DNA of 64,000 nt, from contig NZ_CP032570.1 of the NCBI RefSeq assembly GCF_003626915.1, positions 310,001 through 374,000 of the forward strand. The letters run 5' to 3'. This document shows positions 53,694-62,079 of the stretch, in pieces. The stretch is from Tsuneonella amylolytica. Lineage in GTDB: Bacteria > Pseudomonadota > Alphaproteobacteria > Sphingomonadales > Sphingomonadaceae. Both the position numbers and the translations under genes were made by a program. The notes below the pieces were generated by a model, which searched no databases, was not told where the DNA came from, and was given only the letters and a program-made list of their open reading frames with translations. Within the stretch, counting starts at the first letter, position 1, and the number at the start of each line of letters is the position of its first letter.

Positions 53694-56240
53694 TCAAAAT
53701 GCCTTGCGCACGCCGACATTGATGGTGCGTCCGACCGGATCGATCAGGAACGGCTGATAGCGCAGCGGCGTCGCACCGGTTTCGTCGCGCACGCGCTGCC
53801 GGGAATCGAACAGGTTCGCCACCTCGACCGAAAGCCGCAGGCTGCGCGCCCAGTCCCGCTCAGGCAGCAGTGTACCGACGTTCGCGAATGTCCGGACGTT
53901 CGCGACCAGACGTCCGGGAAACGTGATCAGACCGGGTGCCGCCACCGTGCCGGAACTGAGGACGTTGCGGCCCCGGTACTGCCCGTTGAAGCTCAGCCCC
54001 ACGCCCCGCCCCGCCACCGCGCCGTTGAACAGCACCGAATGACGGCTCACGCCGCCGCCGTACCCGATCGCGCCGCCCCGCAGGAGGTCGATGACGGGCA
54101 ATGCCGCGCGGGCCTGGCGCGTGTTCGACAGATTCCAGTCGTGCGTGAGGTCGAAGGTCACGCGGACCCCTCTGCCGGCAAGCGCTCGCGGCTGATCGCT
54201 TTCCTCGTCGACGACACCGCTCCCCGCGAATGTCCGGCGGAACCGCAAACCCCAGCGCAGGCTCTCCGAAGCTTCGCGTGCGAATGCAACCGGCCGCGAA
54301 TCGACCAGCACGAGCGCCCCGGCCGCGTCCCTTACGAACCGGTCGGGAAAGGCCGCCTGCACCGCCGCGCTGACCGGCGGAAGAGCGGCAAAGACGTCGC
54401 GGTTGCTGGCGCGCGCATACTCGGCGGTGAAGGCCAGATCGTAGTCGGCGAACGGCCGGACGGTCGCCTGCGCCGAGAACAGCCGCCGGCTCTGGACCGG
54501 GAGATCGGGATTCCCGCCGATGATGTTCGGCACGACGACGGACTCGTTGCGGACAAAATCGAACAGCCGCACGTTCTGAAGGACGATGACCGGATCGTTG
54601 AGCGCCGATGCGGGGGGCGCAATCTGCTGGCGCTGGTACCCGACCGCGAAGTTCACCACCCGGCCGATGCTGCCATCGAGCCCCGCGTTCCAGTCGGTCA
54701 GCGCCCCTCCCCGCCCTGCCGAATGAACGTACGCACCCGCTTGTGCGTTCAGGCCGAAGCCGTCGCGGTTACCGCGGGCGAGGATGGGTGCGGTCAGGTT
54801 GGTCCGTGCCCCCACCTCGTCGCGCTCGAACCGGCGGACGCTCTCGACCGATCCTCTCGTTTCGCTGACCGAGCGATCGAAGCGGCCCTGCAGGGTGGCG
54901 GCAAGCTGGAGCGGTCCGGCGGGCAGCGAGAGCAACGGACCCGACAACGAAGCCTGGCTCGTCACGCTATCGGCGCGCGATCGCGACCGGCCGGGCTCGA
55001 GCGGCACGGCCGCGCGCAGAGCCGCGGTGTCGAAAGGATCGAGGGCGCCGGTGTCGATGGCCAGTTGCAAAGCGGCCGTATCATAACCCCGGTCGTTCGT
55101 GCCCTTGGCGTCGCGGTGCAGCAGGCCGGTACGAAAGGTCAGGCCGAAGCGGCCGAGGGTGGTGTTGATCGTCTGCGAAAGATCGAGCGACGAGATCGTC
55201 TGGCGCGACGTCAACGCATCGCCGATCAGGAACGCGAGGCCGACGGGCTGGCCGAACGGCGAGTTAGACGATCCCGCCGGCAGGGTCAGAAGCGCCGGTG
55301 CCAGACCATTGCGGTTGGCCGTCTCGATCCGGTCGAGCTTCAGGTTGACGAGCATGTTCGTCTTCGGGCTGAATCGCTGCGACAGATTGCCGTTCGCCGA
55401 AAGGCTGTCGAACGTCCCGCTCAGGGTGCGAAAGCGCCCGTCGCCGGCGGGATTGGGCCGCCCGGCCGTCGCCGCGAAATCCTGGAGAGACGGGTTCATC
55501 CGGCCCGGCGGCAGGCCGGCGACTTCGACGAAGGCACCGGCCAGGGCCGACAATGCCGGATCGATTTCGCTACCCGGCGTCAGGCCGACGACATTTCCGT
55601 CCAGCGCATACGGAATGGCCCCGCCGCCCGACACGATGCCGCGCTGGCTTTCGAACAGGGGATCGCGGTGGCTCGCGCGCAGGACGACGCTGCGGCGATT
55701 GCCGTTCGCGAGCTTGAGGAAATTCGCTTCGCCCTCCGTCTGGAAGGTATCGCCACGCGTGGCGGCGCCCGCCTTGCCGGACAGCGTCACCTGCGCCAGG
55801 TCCGGCTTGACGACAACGTTGACCACCCGCCGCGACGGATCGAGACCGAGCTTCGCCGCGGCGTCGCGCGACAGCACCTGAACCCTCGTGGCGGCTTCGA
55901 CCGGGAGATCGTTCACGTCGTTCACGCCGTTGGCGCGCTCGCCGTTGATCAGCACGACCGGTCCATCGTCGCCCGTTCGCAGTTCTGCTCCGATCTGCTC
56001 GAGCACCTGGCCGATGTTGTCGTAACCGTAGGCGTCGATGTCCGCGCGGTTCAGCTCGTCCTCGACGACAAGATCGAGCTCGAGGGTCTGGCGGTAACCG
56101 GTCACCACGATGCTGCCGTCACCCGCGGCTGGCCCCTCCGCCTGCTCGGCCCATACCGGCGCGGCCATCGCGATCGCAACGCCCGCTGCGCCTGCCCGCA
56201 AGCCGATCGCGGAAGCCTTCCCCCTTGTCATGGCCGGCAT
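53694..56240 (-). CDS. TonB-dependent outer-membrane receptor
   Basis: 848 residues: signal peptide (to about residue 31, PVWAEQA), a TonB-box-like SIVVTGYRQ, a plug domain with DNIGQVLEQIGAELR, VLINGERANGVNDVNDLP and VQVLSRDAAAKLGLD, and a long beta-barrel ending in a terminal aromatic (GVRKAF). The plug is of the 'VLINGER' type, with no secretin-like signalling extension, so it is probably a transporter, not a FecA-type transducer. The substrate is unknown; no TonB, siderophore or polysaccharide genes adjoin. Its upstream region carries the motif shared with the Thr-rich gene. Confidence 0.9.
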   Translation of the reverse strand: MPAMTRGKASAIGLRAGAAGVAIAMAAPVWAEQAEGPAAGDGSIVVTGYRQTLELDLVVEDELNRADIDAYGYDNIGQVLEQIGAELRTGDDGPVVLINGERANGVNDVNDLPVEAATRVQVLSRDAAAKLGLDPSRRVVNVVVKPDLAQVTLSGKAGAATRGDTFQTEGEANFLKLANGNRRSVVLRASHRDPLFESQRGIVSGGGAIPYALDGNVVGLTPGSEIDPALSALAGAFVEVAGLPPGRMNPSLQDFAATAGRPNPAGDGRFRTLSGTFDSLSANGNLSQRFSPKTNMLVNLKLDRIETANRNGLAPALLTLPAGSSNSPFGQPVGLAFLIGDALTSRQTISSLDLSQTINTTLGRFGLTFRTGLLHRDAKGTNDRGYDTAALQLAIDTGALDPFDTAALRAAVPLEPGRSRSRADSVTSQASLSGPLLSLPAGPLQLAATLQGRFDRSVSETRGSVESVRRFERDEVGARTNLTAPILARGNRDGFGLNAQAGAYVHSAGRGGALTDWNAGLDGSIGRVVNFAVGYQRQQIAPPASALNDPVIVLQNVRLFDFVRNESVVVPNIIGGNPDLPVQSRRLFSAQATVRPFADYDLAFTAEYARASNRDVFAALPPVSAAVQAAFPDRFVRDAAGALVLVDSRPVAFAREASESLRWGLRFRRTFAGSGVVDEESDQPRALAGRGVRVTFDLTHDWNLSNTRQARAALPVIDLLRGGAIGYGGGVSRHSVLFNGAVAGRGVGLSFNGQYRGRNVLSSGTVAAPGLITFPGRLVANVRTFANVGTLLPERDWARSLRLSVEVANLFDSRQRVRDETGATPLRYQPFLIDPVGRTINVGVRKAF

Positions 56241-56266
56241 GCCTACATCATCCGGCGGGATCGCGC

Positions 56267-56277
56267 ATCCTAACGAA
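56267..56277. promoter_or_regulatory. Shared 11-base motif upstream of the TonB receptor
   Basis: ATCCTAACGAA on the plus strand, read TTCGTTAGGAT toward the receptor, is identical in sequence and gene-relative orientation to 52667-52677 upstream of the Thr-rich gene. It ends 27 bases before the receptor ATG in the divergent gap with the GGDEF-EAL gene. A common regulator, such as the adjacent response regulator, is one explanation. Confidence 0.45.
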
Positions 56278-56410
56278 GGTTACGAACGCAGCGATTTCGG
56301 CTTTCGATCTGGCAGCTCGAGGGCCTGCACATTAGCCACCTGTCAACCATTCCCGTTTAGTCCGCGATCTTCACATCCGGAAAGGTCCGGACGGGCAATC
56401 AGCGGGCAAA

Positions 56411-58582
56411 ATGTCGGTCAGGTCTCTCTTCAGCCGTGCATCGGTCGAAACGCCGGTTTCGCTTACCAGCGACGGGCTGCGGCATGCGATCCTCGACGAT
56501 TTCGAAGCTACCGGCATCAACTGGATCTGGGCCTCGGACGCCGACGGTGTCCTGAGCTACCTGTCGCCGGCCGCGGCCGAGGCGCTCGATATGCCGCTCG
56601 CGTCGCTGCTCGGCCAGCCGATCTCGGCCCTGTTCGAAACCGACCCCGACGATCCCGACGGATCGGTGCGGACGTTCAATTTCCAGCTCAAGGCGAAGAA
56701 CCGCATCGGCGATGTCGTGGTGCGCTGCGCCCTGCCCGAAGCGCGTACGGGGCGGCCGGTCTGGCTGTCCCTGTCGGGTCATCCGAAGATCGATTCGACC
56801 GGCCGGTTCCACGGATACCGCGGCGCCGCGAAGGATGTCTCGGTCGAATACCAGCGCAAGATCGAGGACTCGCGCCTCGCCGAGTACGACTCGCTGACGG
56901 GGCTCTACAACCGCCACCGGATGAGCCGCCGGCTCGAAAGCCTGCTTGCCGCCTACAAGTCCGCCAAGCGCAGCTGCGCTTTGATGATGCTCGACCTCGA
57001 CCGGTTCAAGCAGGTCAACGACACGATGGGCCATCCCGCCGGCGACGCCTTGCTGCAGCAGGTCGCCGAACGGCTGCGCAACATCATTGGCGATCGCGGA
57101 GAGATCGGCCGGCTGGGCGGCGACGAGTTCCAGGTCATCCTGCCCGACATCGACGATCGCGGTAAACTGGGCGAGATCGCGGAAAAGGTCATCCAGATCG
57201 TCTCGCAGCCCTACCCCATTGACGACAAGCGGGCGATCATCGGCACCTCGGTCGGCGTCGCGATCGCGCCCTACGACGGGATCGAGCCCGACGAGCTGGT
57301 GCGGGCATCCGACCTTGCGCTCTATGCCGCCAAGAACGGCGGGCGCGGCCAGTTCCGCTTCTATTCCGCCGATCTCAAGGATGAGGAGGAGGAGCGCCAG
57401 CTGCTCCTCGACGACCTGCGCGAGGCGCTGGCGCAGGAAGAGCTCCAGCTGCACTACCAGCCGGTCGTGCGTATCGCCGACAACATGGTCGTGGGCATGG
57501 AAGCGCTGATGCGCTGGGAACACGAGGAACGCGGGTTCGTGCCGCCCGGCACCTTCATCCCGGTCGCCGAGGAATCGAGCCTGATCGGCCCGTTGGGCGA
57601 ATGGGCTCTGCACCGCGCGTGCACCGACGCGATGGAGTGGCCCGGCACCGTGCGGGTGGCGGTCAACGTTTCCGCGCGCCAGTTCACGGCCAACGGTTTC
57701 GTCGACGTCGTGGAAGGCGCGCTGCAGGCTTCGGGCATCGACCCCGACCGGCTCGAACTCGAACTGACCGAGAGCGTCTTCATGGGCGACAGCGAGGCGA
57801 CCGACGCGACCTTCGCCGCGCTTAAGAAACTGGGCGTGCGGCTGGCGCTCGACGATTTCGGGACCGGCTATTCGTCATTGAGCTACCTTCGCTCGGCTCC
57901 GTTCGACAAGCTGAAGGTGGACAAGAGCTTCGTCGATACCTGCACCCAGAAAGACCAGAACAGCGCCAAGATCATCACCGCGATCATCGGCCTGTCGAAG
58001 GCGCTGGGCATGGAGACCACGGTCGAGGGCGTGGAGGCATTCGACCAGCTCGCGGTCGTGCGCGAACGCGGCGGCGAACTGGTGCAGGGGTGGATTTACT
58101 CCAAGGCCCTGCCGCAGCCAGTCGTGCTCGCGAACATATCGTCGGGCGAATTCCGGATCGAGCCGAGCGGGCCCGACAAGCACCGGCAGGACCGCCGGTC
58201 GATGTTCCGCCGCATCGGCGTGATTCACGGCGATCACCGCTACGACGCGGTCATTCGCGACCTCAGCAAGAACGGCGCCTTCATCGAAGGGCTGGTCGGC
58301 GTGCCGAAGGGCACCGCCCTGGTGCTCGACCTTGGCGGAGGACAGCTTGCGGTGTGTGAAGTCGCCCGCTCGGAAGGCGCGCAGATCGGCGTGGAGTTCG
58401 AACAAGCGCTCGTCAGCGACGGCGCGGGCGGCCTGTGCACCCGGCACCGCGTCAGCCCCTACGCCCTGGCCGCCGCGGGCATGCCCCTCACCTCGCTCGG
58501 CCACGGCGGCGCACCGCCAATGCAGCAATCGTCGTCCCCGCCCCTGTTCATGCAGGTCCAGGTCGGCACCGGCGGCGGCTGA
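56411..58582 (+). CDS. PAS-GGDEF-EAL-PilZ cyclic-di-GMP protein
   Basis: 723-residue soluble protein. PAS domain at about 28-150 (DFEATGINWIWASDADGVLS). GGDEF domain with an intact active site RLGGDEFQVILP near 236-240. EAL domain with E364 in EALMRW, NVSARQF, ELTESVF, LALDDFGTGYSS, KVDKSF and TTVEGVE, all metal and catalytic residues retained. A C-terminal PilZ domain with RRSMFRR and DLSKNGAFIEG should bind c-di-GMP. Synthesis, hydrolysis and sensing could therefore occur in one chain. A Gly/Ser/Pro-rich tail follows. It is divergent from the TonB receptor. Confidence 0.94.
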   Translation: MSVRSLFSRASVETPVSLTSDGLRHAILDDFEATGINWIWASDADGVLSYLSPAAAEALDMPLASLLGQPISALFETDPDDPDGSVRTFNFQLKAKNRIGDVVVRCALPEARTGRPVWLSLSGHPKIDSTGRFHGYRGAAKDVSVEYQRKIEDSRLAEYDSLTGLYNRHRMSRRLESLLAAYKSAKRSCALMMLDLDRFKQVNDTMGHPAGDALLQQVAERLRNIIGDRGEIGRLGGDEFQVILPDIDDRGKLGEIAEKVIQIVSQPYPIDDKRAIIGTSVGVAIAPYDGIEPDELVRASDLALYAAKNGGRGQFRFYSADLKDEEEERQLLLDDLREALAQEELQLHYQPVVRIADNMVVGMEALMRWEHEERGFVPPGTFIPVAEESSLIGPLGEWALHRACTDAMEWPGTVRVAVNVSARQFTANGFVDVVEGALQASGIDPDRLELELTESVFMGDSEATDATFAALKKLGVRLALDDFGTGYSSLSYLRSAPFDKLKVDKSFVDTCTQKDQNSAKIITAIIGLSKALGMETTVEGVEAFDQLAVVRERGGELVQGWIYSKALPQPVVLANISSGEFRIEPSGPDKHRQDRRSMFRRIGVIHGDHRYDAVIRDLSKNGAFIEGLVGVPKGTALVLDLGGGQLAVCEVARSEGAQIGVEFEQALVSDGAGGLCTRHRVSPYALAAAGMPLTSLGHGGAPPMQQSSSPPLFMQVQVGTGGG

Positions 58583-58626
58583 GGCCGAGGCTTTACTCGG
58601 GCTCGCGACCGGTTATGCCGGTTGCC

Positions 58627-59322
58627 ATGAGCAACGCGTCCATTCCCAGCTACGACGAGGTCGTCACCGGCCGCCGTTCGATCCGCGGCTATCTCGACAA
58701 GCCCGTCCCGCGCGACCTGATTGAGGAAGTGCTCGCGCTAGCGATGCGGACGCCGTCGTCGATGAACACGCAGCCGTGGCACTTCCATGTCATCACCGGC
58801 GAACCGCTGGCCCGCATCCGCAAGGGCAACACCGACAACATCCTCGCCGGCGTGCCCGACAGCCGCGAATTCCGCCGCGGCAGCGCGTTCGGCGGCGTCC
58901 ATCGCGACCGGCAGGTGGAGGTCGCCAAGCAGTTGTTCGGCGCGATGGGCATCGAGCGCGAGGACAAGGACGCCCGGCAGGACTGGGTTTTGCGCGGCTT
59001 CCGCCAGTTCGACGCGCCGATCTGCGTCATCATCGCCTACGACCGCGTGCTCGACGACGGGGACGACAGCAAGTTCGATTGCGGGGCGGTCGCGACCGCG
59101 CTCGTCAACGCCGCCTGGAGCCGCGGGCTCGGCTGCGTGATCAACTCGCAAGGGATCATGCAGTCGCCCGTGGTGCGCGAGCACGTTGGCATTCCCGAGG
59201 ACCAGGTCATCATGAAGGCGGTCGCGATGGGCTGGCCCGACGAGAGCTTCCCCGCCAACGCGGTCGTCTCGAACCGCAGGAGTGTGGACGACGCCGCCCG
59301 TTTCGTGGGATTCTCCTCGTGA
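58627..59322 (+). CDS. Nitroreductase-family flavoprotein
   Basis: 231-residue FMN-dependent oxidoreductase. VTGRRSIRGYLDKP, RTPSSMNTQPWHFHV and the C-terminal IPEDQVIMKAVAMGWPDESF mark the family. ATG at 58627 is favoured; ATG 58615 is an in-frame alternative. Its stop overlaps the GTG of the MBL-like gene (GTGA), indicating coupling. Not obviously paralogous to the one at 13.1 kb beyond the family level. Confidence 0.9.
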   Translation: MSNASIPSYDEVVTGRRSIRGYLDKPVPRDLIEEVLALAMRTPSSMNTQPWHFHVITGEPLARIRKGNTDNILAGVPDSREFRRGSAFGGVHRDRQVEVAKQLFGAMGIEREDKDARQDWVLRGFRQFDAPICVIIAYDRVLDDGDDSKFDCGAVATALVNAAWSRGLGCVINSQGIMQSPVVREHVGIPEDQVIMKAVAMGWPDESFPANAVVSNRRSVDDAARFVGFSS

Positions 59323-60095
59323 GCGCGGGCGGCATGATCGACTGCGGACACGGCTTCCGGTCGATCCGCGGGGACTTCCGCGTCGGCGGCGTGGTGAACG
59401 TCGGGACCCAATGCTCGCTGGTGAAGCGCACGGACGGCGGTTTCGTGTTTCTCGACAGCTATACGCTGAGCGACGAGACCCGCGCCGCGGTGGACCGCCT
59501 GACGGATGGCGGCGCGGCGGTGGAGGCGATCGTCAACCTTCACCCCTTCCACACGATCCATTGCGAATGGATGCACCGGGCCTTTCCGCAGGCGAAGCTC
59601 TACGGCACGGCGCGCCATCACGAGAAATGGCCCGATCTGCCGTGGGAGGAAGGCCATTGCGAGGCGGGCGAGTTGCCCGCGCTGTTCGGACCGGATCTCG
59701 AATTCTCGATGCCCGACGGGGTGTCGCTGGTGTGCCAGGACGAGGCGGTGCATTTCTCGTCAATCCTCGCCTATCACCCGGCAAGCGGGACGATCCACGT
59801 TGACGATACGCTGAGCTATCTCAACGCGCCCTTCCCGCTCTCGCTGCTCCCGATGACCGGCCGGCTGGACTTCCACCCGACGCTCGCGAAGGCGCTCAAG
59901 CCGGAGGCCGGCGCCGCCGACGCCTTCGAACGCTGGGCCAAGGATCTTGCCGTCGACTGGTACCAGGCGAAGCGGATCGCGGCCGCCCACAATGCGATCC
60001 TGCCGCTGGCGCACGAGCAGCTCCCCGAGCTCGTCGGCGCGGCGCTCGGGCGGGCGGCCCCCGTCCTCAAGCGGCACCGCGAACGCTACGGCTGA
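59319..60095 (+). CDS. MBL-fold-like protein with altered metal motif
   Basis: About 258 residues with the overall order of a metallo-beta-lactamase-fold hydrolase: a strand-rich N-terminus with SLVKRTDGGFVFLDSYTL, then NLHPFHTIHCEWMH where H-x-H-x-D-H is expected, a His in ARHHEKWPD, and Asp in TIHVDDTLSYL. The Asp of the canonical first motif is absent, so metal binding may be changed. GTG 59319 (overlapping the nitroreductase stop) is taken as start; ATG 59334 is possible. Its 3' end overlaps the convergent isomerase by 10 bases. Substrate unknown. Confidence 0.78.
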   Translation: MSAGGMIDCGHGFRSIRGDFRVGGVVNVGTQCSLVKRTDGGFVFLDSYTLSDETRAAVDRLTDGGAAVEAIVNLHPFHTIHCEWMHRAFPQAKLYGTARHHEKWPDLPWEEGHCEAGELPALFGPDLEFSMPDGVSLVCQDEAVHFSSILAYHPASGTIHVDDTLSYLNAPFPLSLLPMTGRLDFHPTLAKALKPEAGAADAFERWAKDLAVDWYQAKRIAAAHNAILPLAHEQLPELVGAALGRAAPVLKRHRERYG

Positions 60096-60712
60096 GCGGC
60101 GACCCGCCGGCGCACGAGCGGCAACTGGTCGTTGCCGAAATACATGTGGTCGCCATCCACGAAGATCGTCGGGGAGCCGTAGGCCCCGCGCGCAATCGCT
60201 TCGTCGGTATTCGCACGCAGACGGTCCTTGACCGGCTGGCCGCTCGCGACATCCGCCAGCGCGGCCCCGTCGAGGCCGCAACCGTTCGCGACCGCGATCA
60301 GGACCGACGGTTCGTCGATGTTCCGCATCTCGCCGAAATAGGCATCGAAGGCGGCCGAGGCGAACCGCTCCAGCGCCGCCTGATCGTCCTCGAGCGCGCA
60401 CGCGAAGCGCATGGCGTTCACGGATTTCACCGGGTGGTGCTCGGACGGAAAGTTCATCGCGACACCCGCGAGGTCGGCCCATTCCTTGAGCCACCCGAAG
60501 CTGCGCGCGAGCTTCGCGGCGTTTTCCGGCTTACGGCTTTCGTAGACGGCCGGGTTCACCGCATTGAACACTCCGCCGACGAGGAAGGGCCGCCACACCA
60601 GCGTGTAAGCGAGCCCTTCCAGCGCCGGACGGATGTTGGCAAACGCAAGCCGCGTCCACGGGCTCGACAGGTCGAAGAAGAACTCGACCGTCGGGTCCGC
60701 AGCGCCGATCAG
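60086..60712 (-). CDS. 2-hydroxychromene-2-carboxylate isomerase-like, DsbA-fold, CTG start
   Basis: 208 residues. The start FFFDLSSPWTRLAFANIR (Ser as catalytic residue, typical of HCCA isomerase / GST kappa), then LVWRPFLVGGVFNAVNP and the C-terminal GAYGSPTIFVDGDHMYFGNDQ (cis-Pro) match the family, which isomerises ring-cleavage intermediates with glutathione. No ATG, GTG or TTG lies in frame at a sensible position. CTG at 60712 overlaps the upstream stop as CTGA, with GGTGAG 6 bases before it, which makes CTG the probable start. It follows the ornithine decarboxylase-type gene. Confidence 0.82.
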   Translation of the reverse strand: MIGAADPTVEFFFDLSSPWTRLAFANIRPALEGLAYTLVWRPFLVGGVFNAVNPAVYESRKPENAAKLARSFGWLKEWADLAGVAMNFPSEHHPVKSVNAMRFACALEDDQAALERFASAAFDAYFGEMRNIDEPSVLIAVANGCGLDGAALADVASGQPVKDRLRANTDEAIARGAYGSPTIFVDGDHMYFGNDQLPLVRRRVAAQP

Positions 60713-61914
60713 CGCAGGCTCACCACGTTGTCGCTGGCGCGCGGATCGACGCGGTCGCCGCGATAGAGGCTCGCCATCGGCTCGTCCTCGACAACGATCT
60801 GCTCGGCATTGCCGAAGCCGTTGAACCCGGTCTTCATCGCCGCGCCATATGCGCCGAGCATGCCGATCTCGATGTAGTCGCCCGCCTGGATGTCGGCCGG
60901 CAGCATGAAGGGCCCCTTCATGTAGTCGGCATCGTCGCAAGTGGGGCCGTAGAAGGCGAATTCCTCCAGCGGCTGCTCGAGATCGTCCTCGAGGGCACGG
61001 ACAGGGAAGCGCCAGCCGATATGCGCGGCGTCGAACAGCGCGCCATAGGCACCGTCGTTGATGTACAGTTCCTCGCCGCGGCGCTTTTCCACGCGCACGA
61101 TCAGCGAGGAGTACTCGGCGCACAGCGCGCGGCCGGGCTCGCACCACAGCTCGGCGTTGTAGGCGATGGGCAGCGCCTCGAAGTGGCGATGGATGATCGC
61201 GAAGTAATCTTCCAGCGGCGGCGGCTCCATGCCCGGATAGTCGGACGGGAAGCCCCCGCCGACATCGACCACGTCGATCACGACCGAAGCCTCGGCCACC
61301 GCAGCGCGCACGCGCTCCAGTGCCTGAACGTAGGCGAACGGCGTCATCGCCTGGCTGCCGACGTGGAAGCACACGCCCAGCCAGTCGCAATGCTGGCGGG
61401 TGACGCGCAGCAGTTCCGCCGCGTCGGCCAGGTCGCAGCCGAACTTCGACGCGAGGCTGAGTTCCGAATACTCCGACGATACGCGCAGGCGAACCAGCAG
61501 GCGCAGGTTGGTCGCGCGCTCACCGGCCTCGCTGGTGGTGGCATCGACGATCTTCTCCAGCTCCTCGATGGTGTCGAGGCTGAAGGTCTTCACGCCGTGC
61601 TGGAAATAGGCCTCGCGAATGGCGCGCGTGGTCTTGACCGGGTGCATGAAGCACAGCTCGGCGTCCGGCAGCGCTTCGCGCACCAGCCGCACCTCGGCGA
61701 TCGAAGCGACGTCGTAGTGCGTCACCCCGTTGTCCCACAGGATGCGAACGAGTTCGGGGCTGGGGTTGGCCTTGACCGCGTACAGCGACTTGCCCGGAAA
61801 CTTCTGGGTGAAGAAACGGGCGGCGCGCGCCGCGGCGTGCGGGCGGTTCAGGATGACCGGTTCGTCCGGCGCGAGGGCGCGAACTACAGACCGAGCGTCA
61901 GGATGATGGTGCAA
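60709..61914 (-). CDS. Ornithine/lysine-type PLP decarboxylase (DAPDC fold)
   Basis: About 401 residues of the fold-III decarboxylase family. PLP Lys48 is in SLYAVKANPSPELV; other signatures are TFSLDTIEELEKI, GVCFHVGSQAM, DVGGGFPSDYPG, WCEPGRALCAE and FYGPTCDDADY. The terminal FNGFGNAEQ fits ornithine/lysine decarboxylases, which would make putrescine or cadaverine. The start is TTG at 61914 (LHHHPDARS), with GGGGG about 9 bases upstream; the frame beyond it is leader. Next to the carboxyspermidine-type genes it completes a spermidine route. Confidence 0.9.
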   Translation of the reverse strand: MHHHPDARSVVRALAPDEPVILNRPHAAARAARFFTQKFPGKSLYAVKANPSPELVRILWDNGVTHYDVASIAEVRLVREALPDAELCFMHPVKTTRAIREAYFQHGVKTFSLDTIEELEKIVDATTSEAGERATNLRLLVRLRVSSEYSELSLASKFGCDLADAAELLRVTRQHCDWLGVCFHVGSQAMTPFAYVQALERVRAAVAEASVVIDVVDVGGGFPSDYPGMEPPPLEDYFAIIHRHFEALPIAYNAELWCEPGRALCAEYSSLIVRVEKRRGEELYINDGAYGALFDAAHIGWRFPVRALEDDLEQPLEEFAFYGPTCDDADYMKGPFMLPADIQAGDYIEIGMLGAYGAAMKTGFNGFGNAEQIVVEDEPMASLYRGDRVDPRASDNVVSLR

Positions 61915-62079
61915 CTCAAGGGACCCCCAAACGGCAAGTTTGAACGAGGCAGCCTTGCGGTTAAGGAAGTCCCCTTGGGGCTGCGGGGTGCGCGTATATC
62001 GGCGCGGGCGTGAACCGCAAGTGAAAATGGCGCGGTCGGGAAACAAGGTTGCGCGGGATAAGTCGTGCCCCTCCCCCGC

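Noticed and set aside
53634..56273. 879-codon plus-strand frame opposite the TonB receptor
   Set aside because: Fully antisense to a well-supported receptor; the sequence is low-complexity and has no domain.
13137..59322. The two nitroreductases as a recent duplication
   Set aside because: They share only family motifs and differ in length, internal sequence and neighbours.
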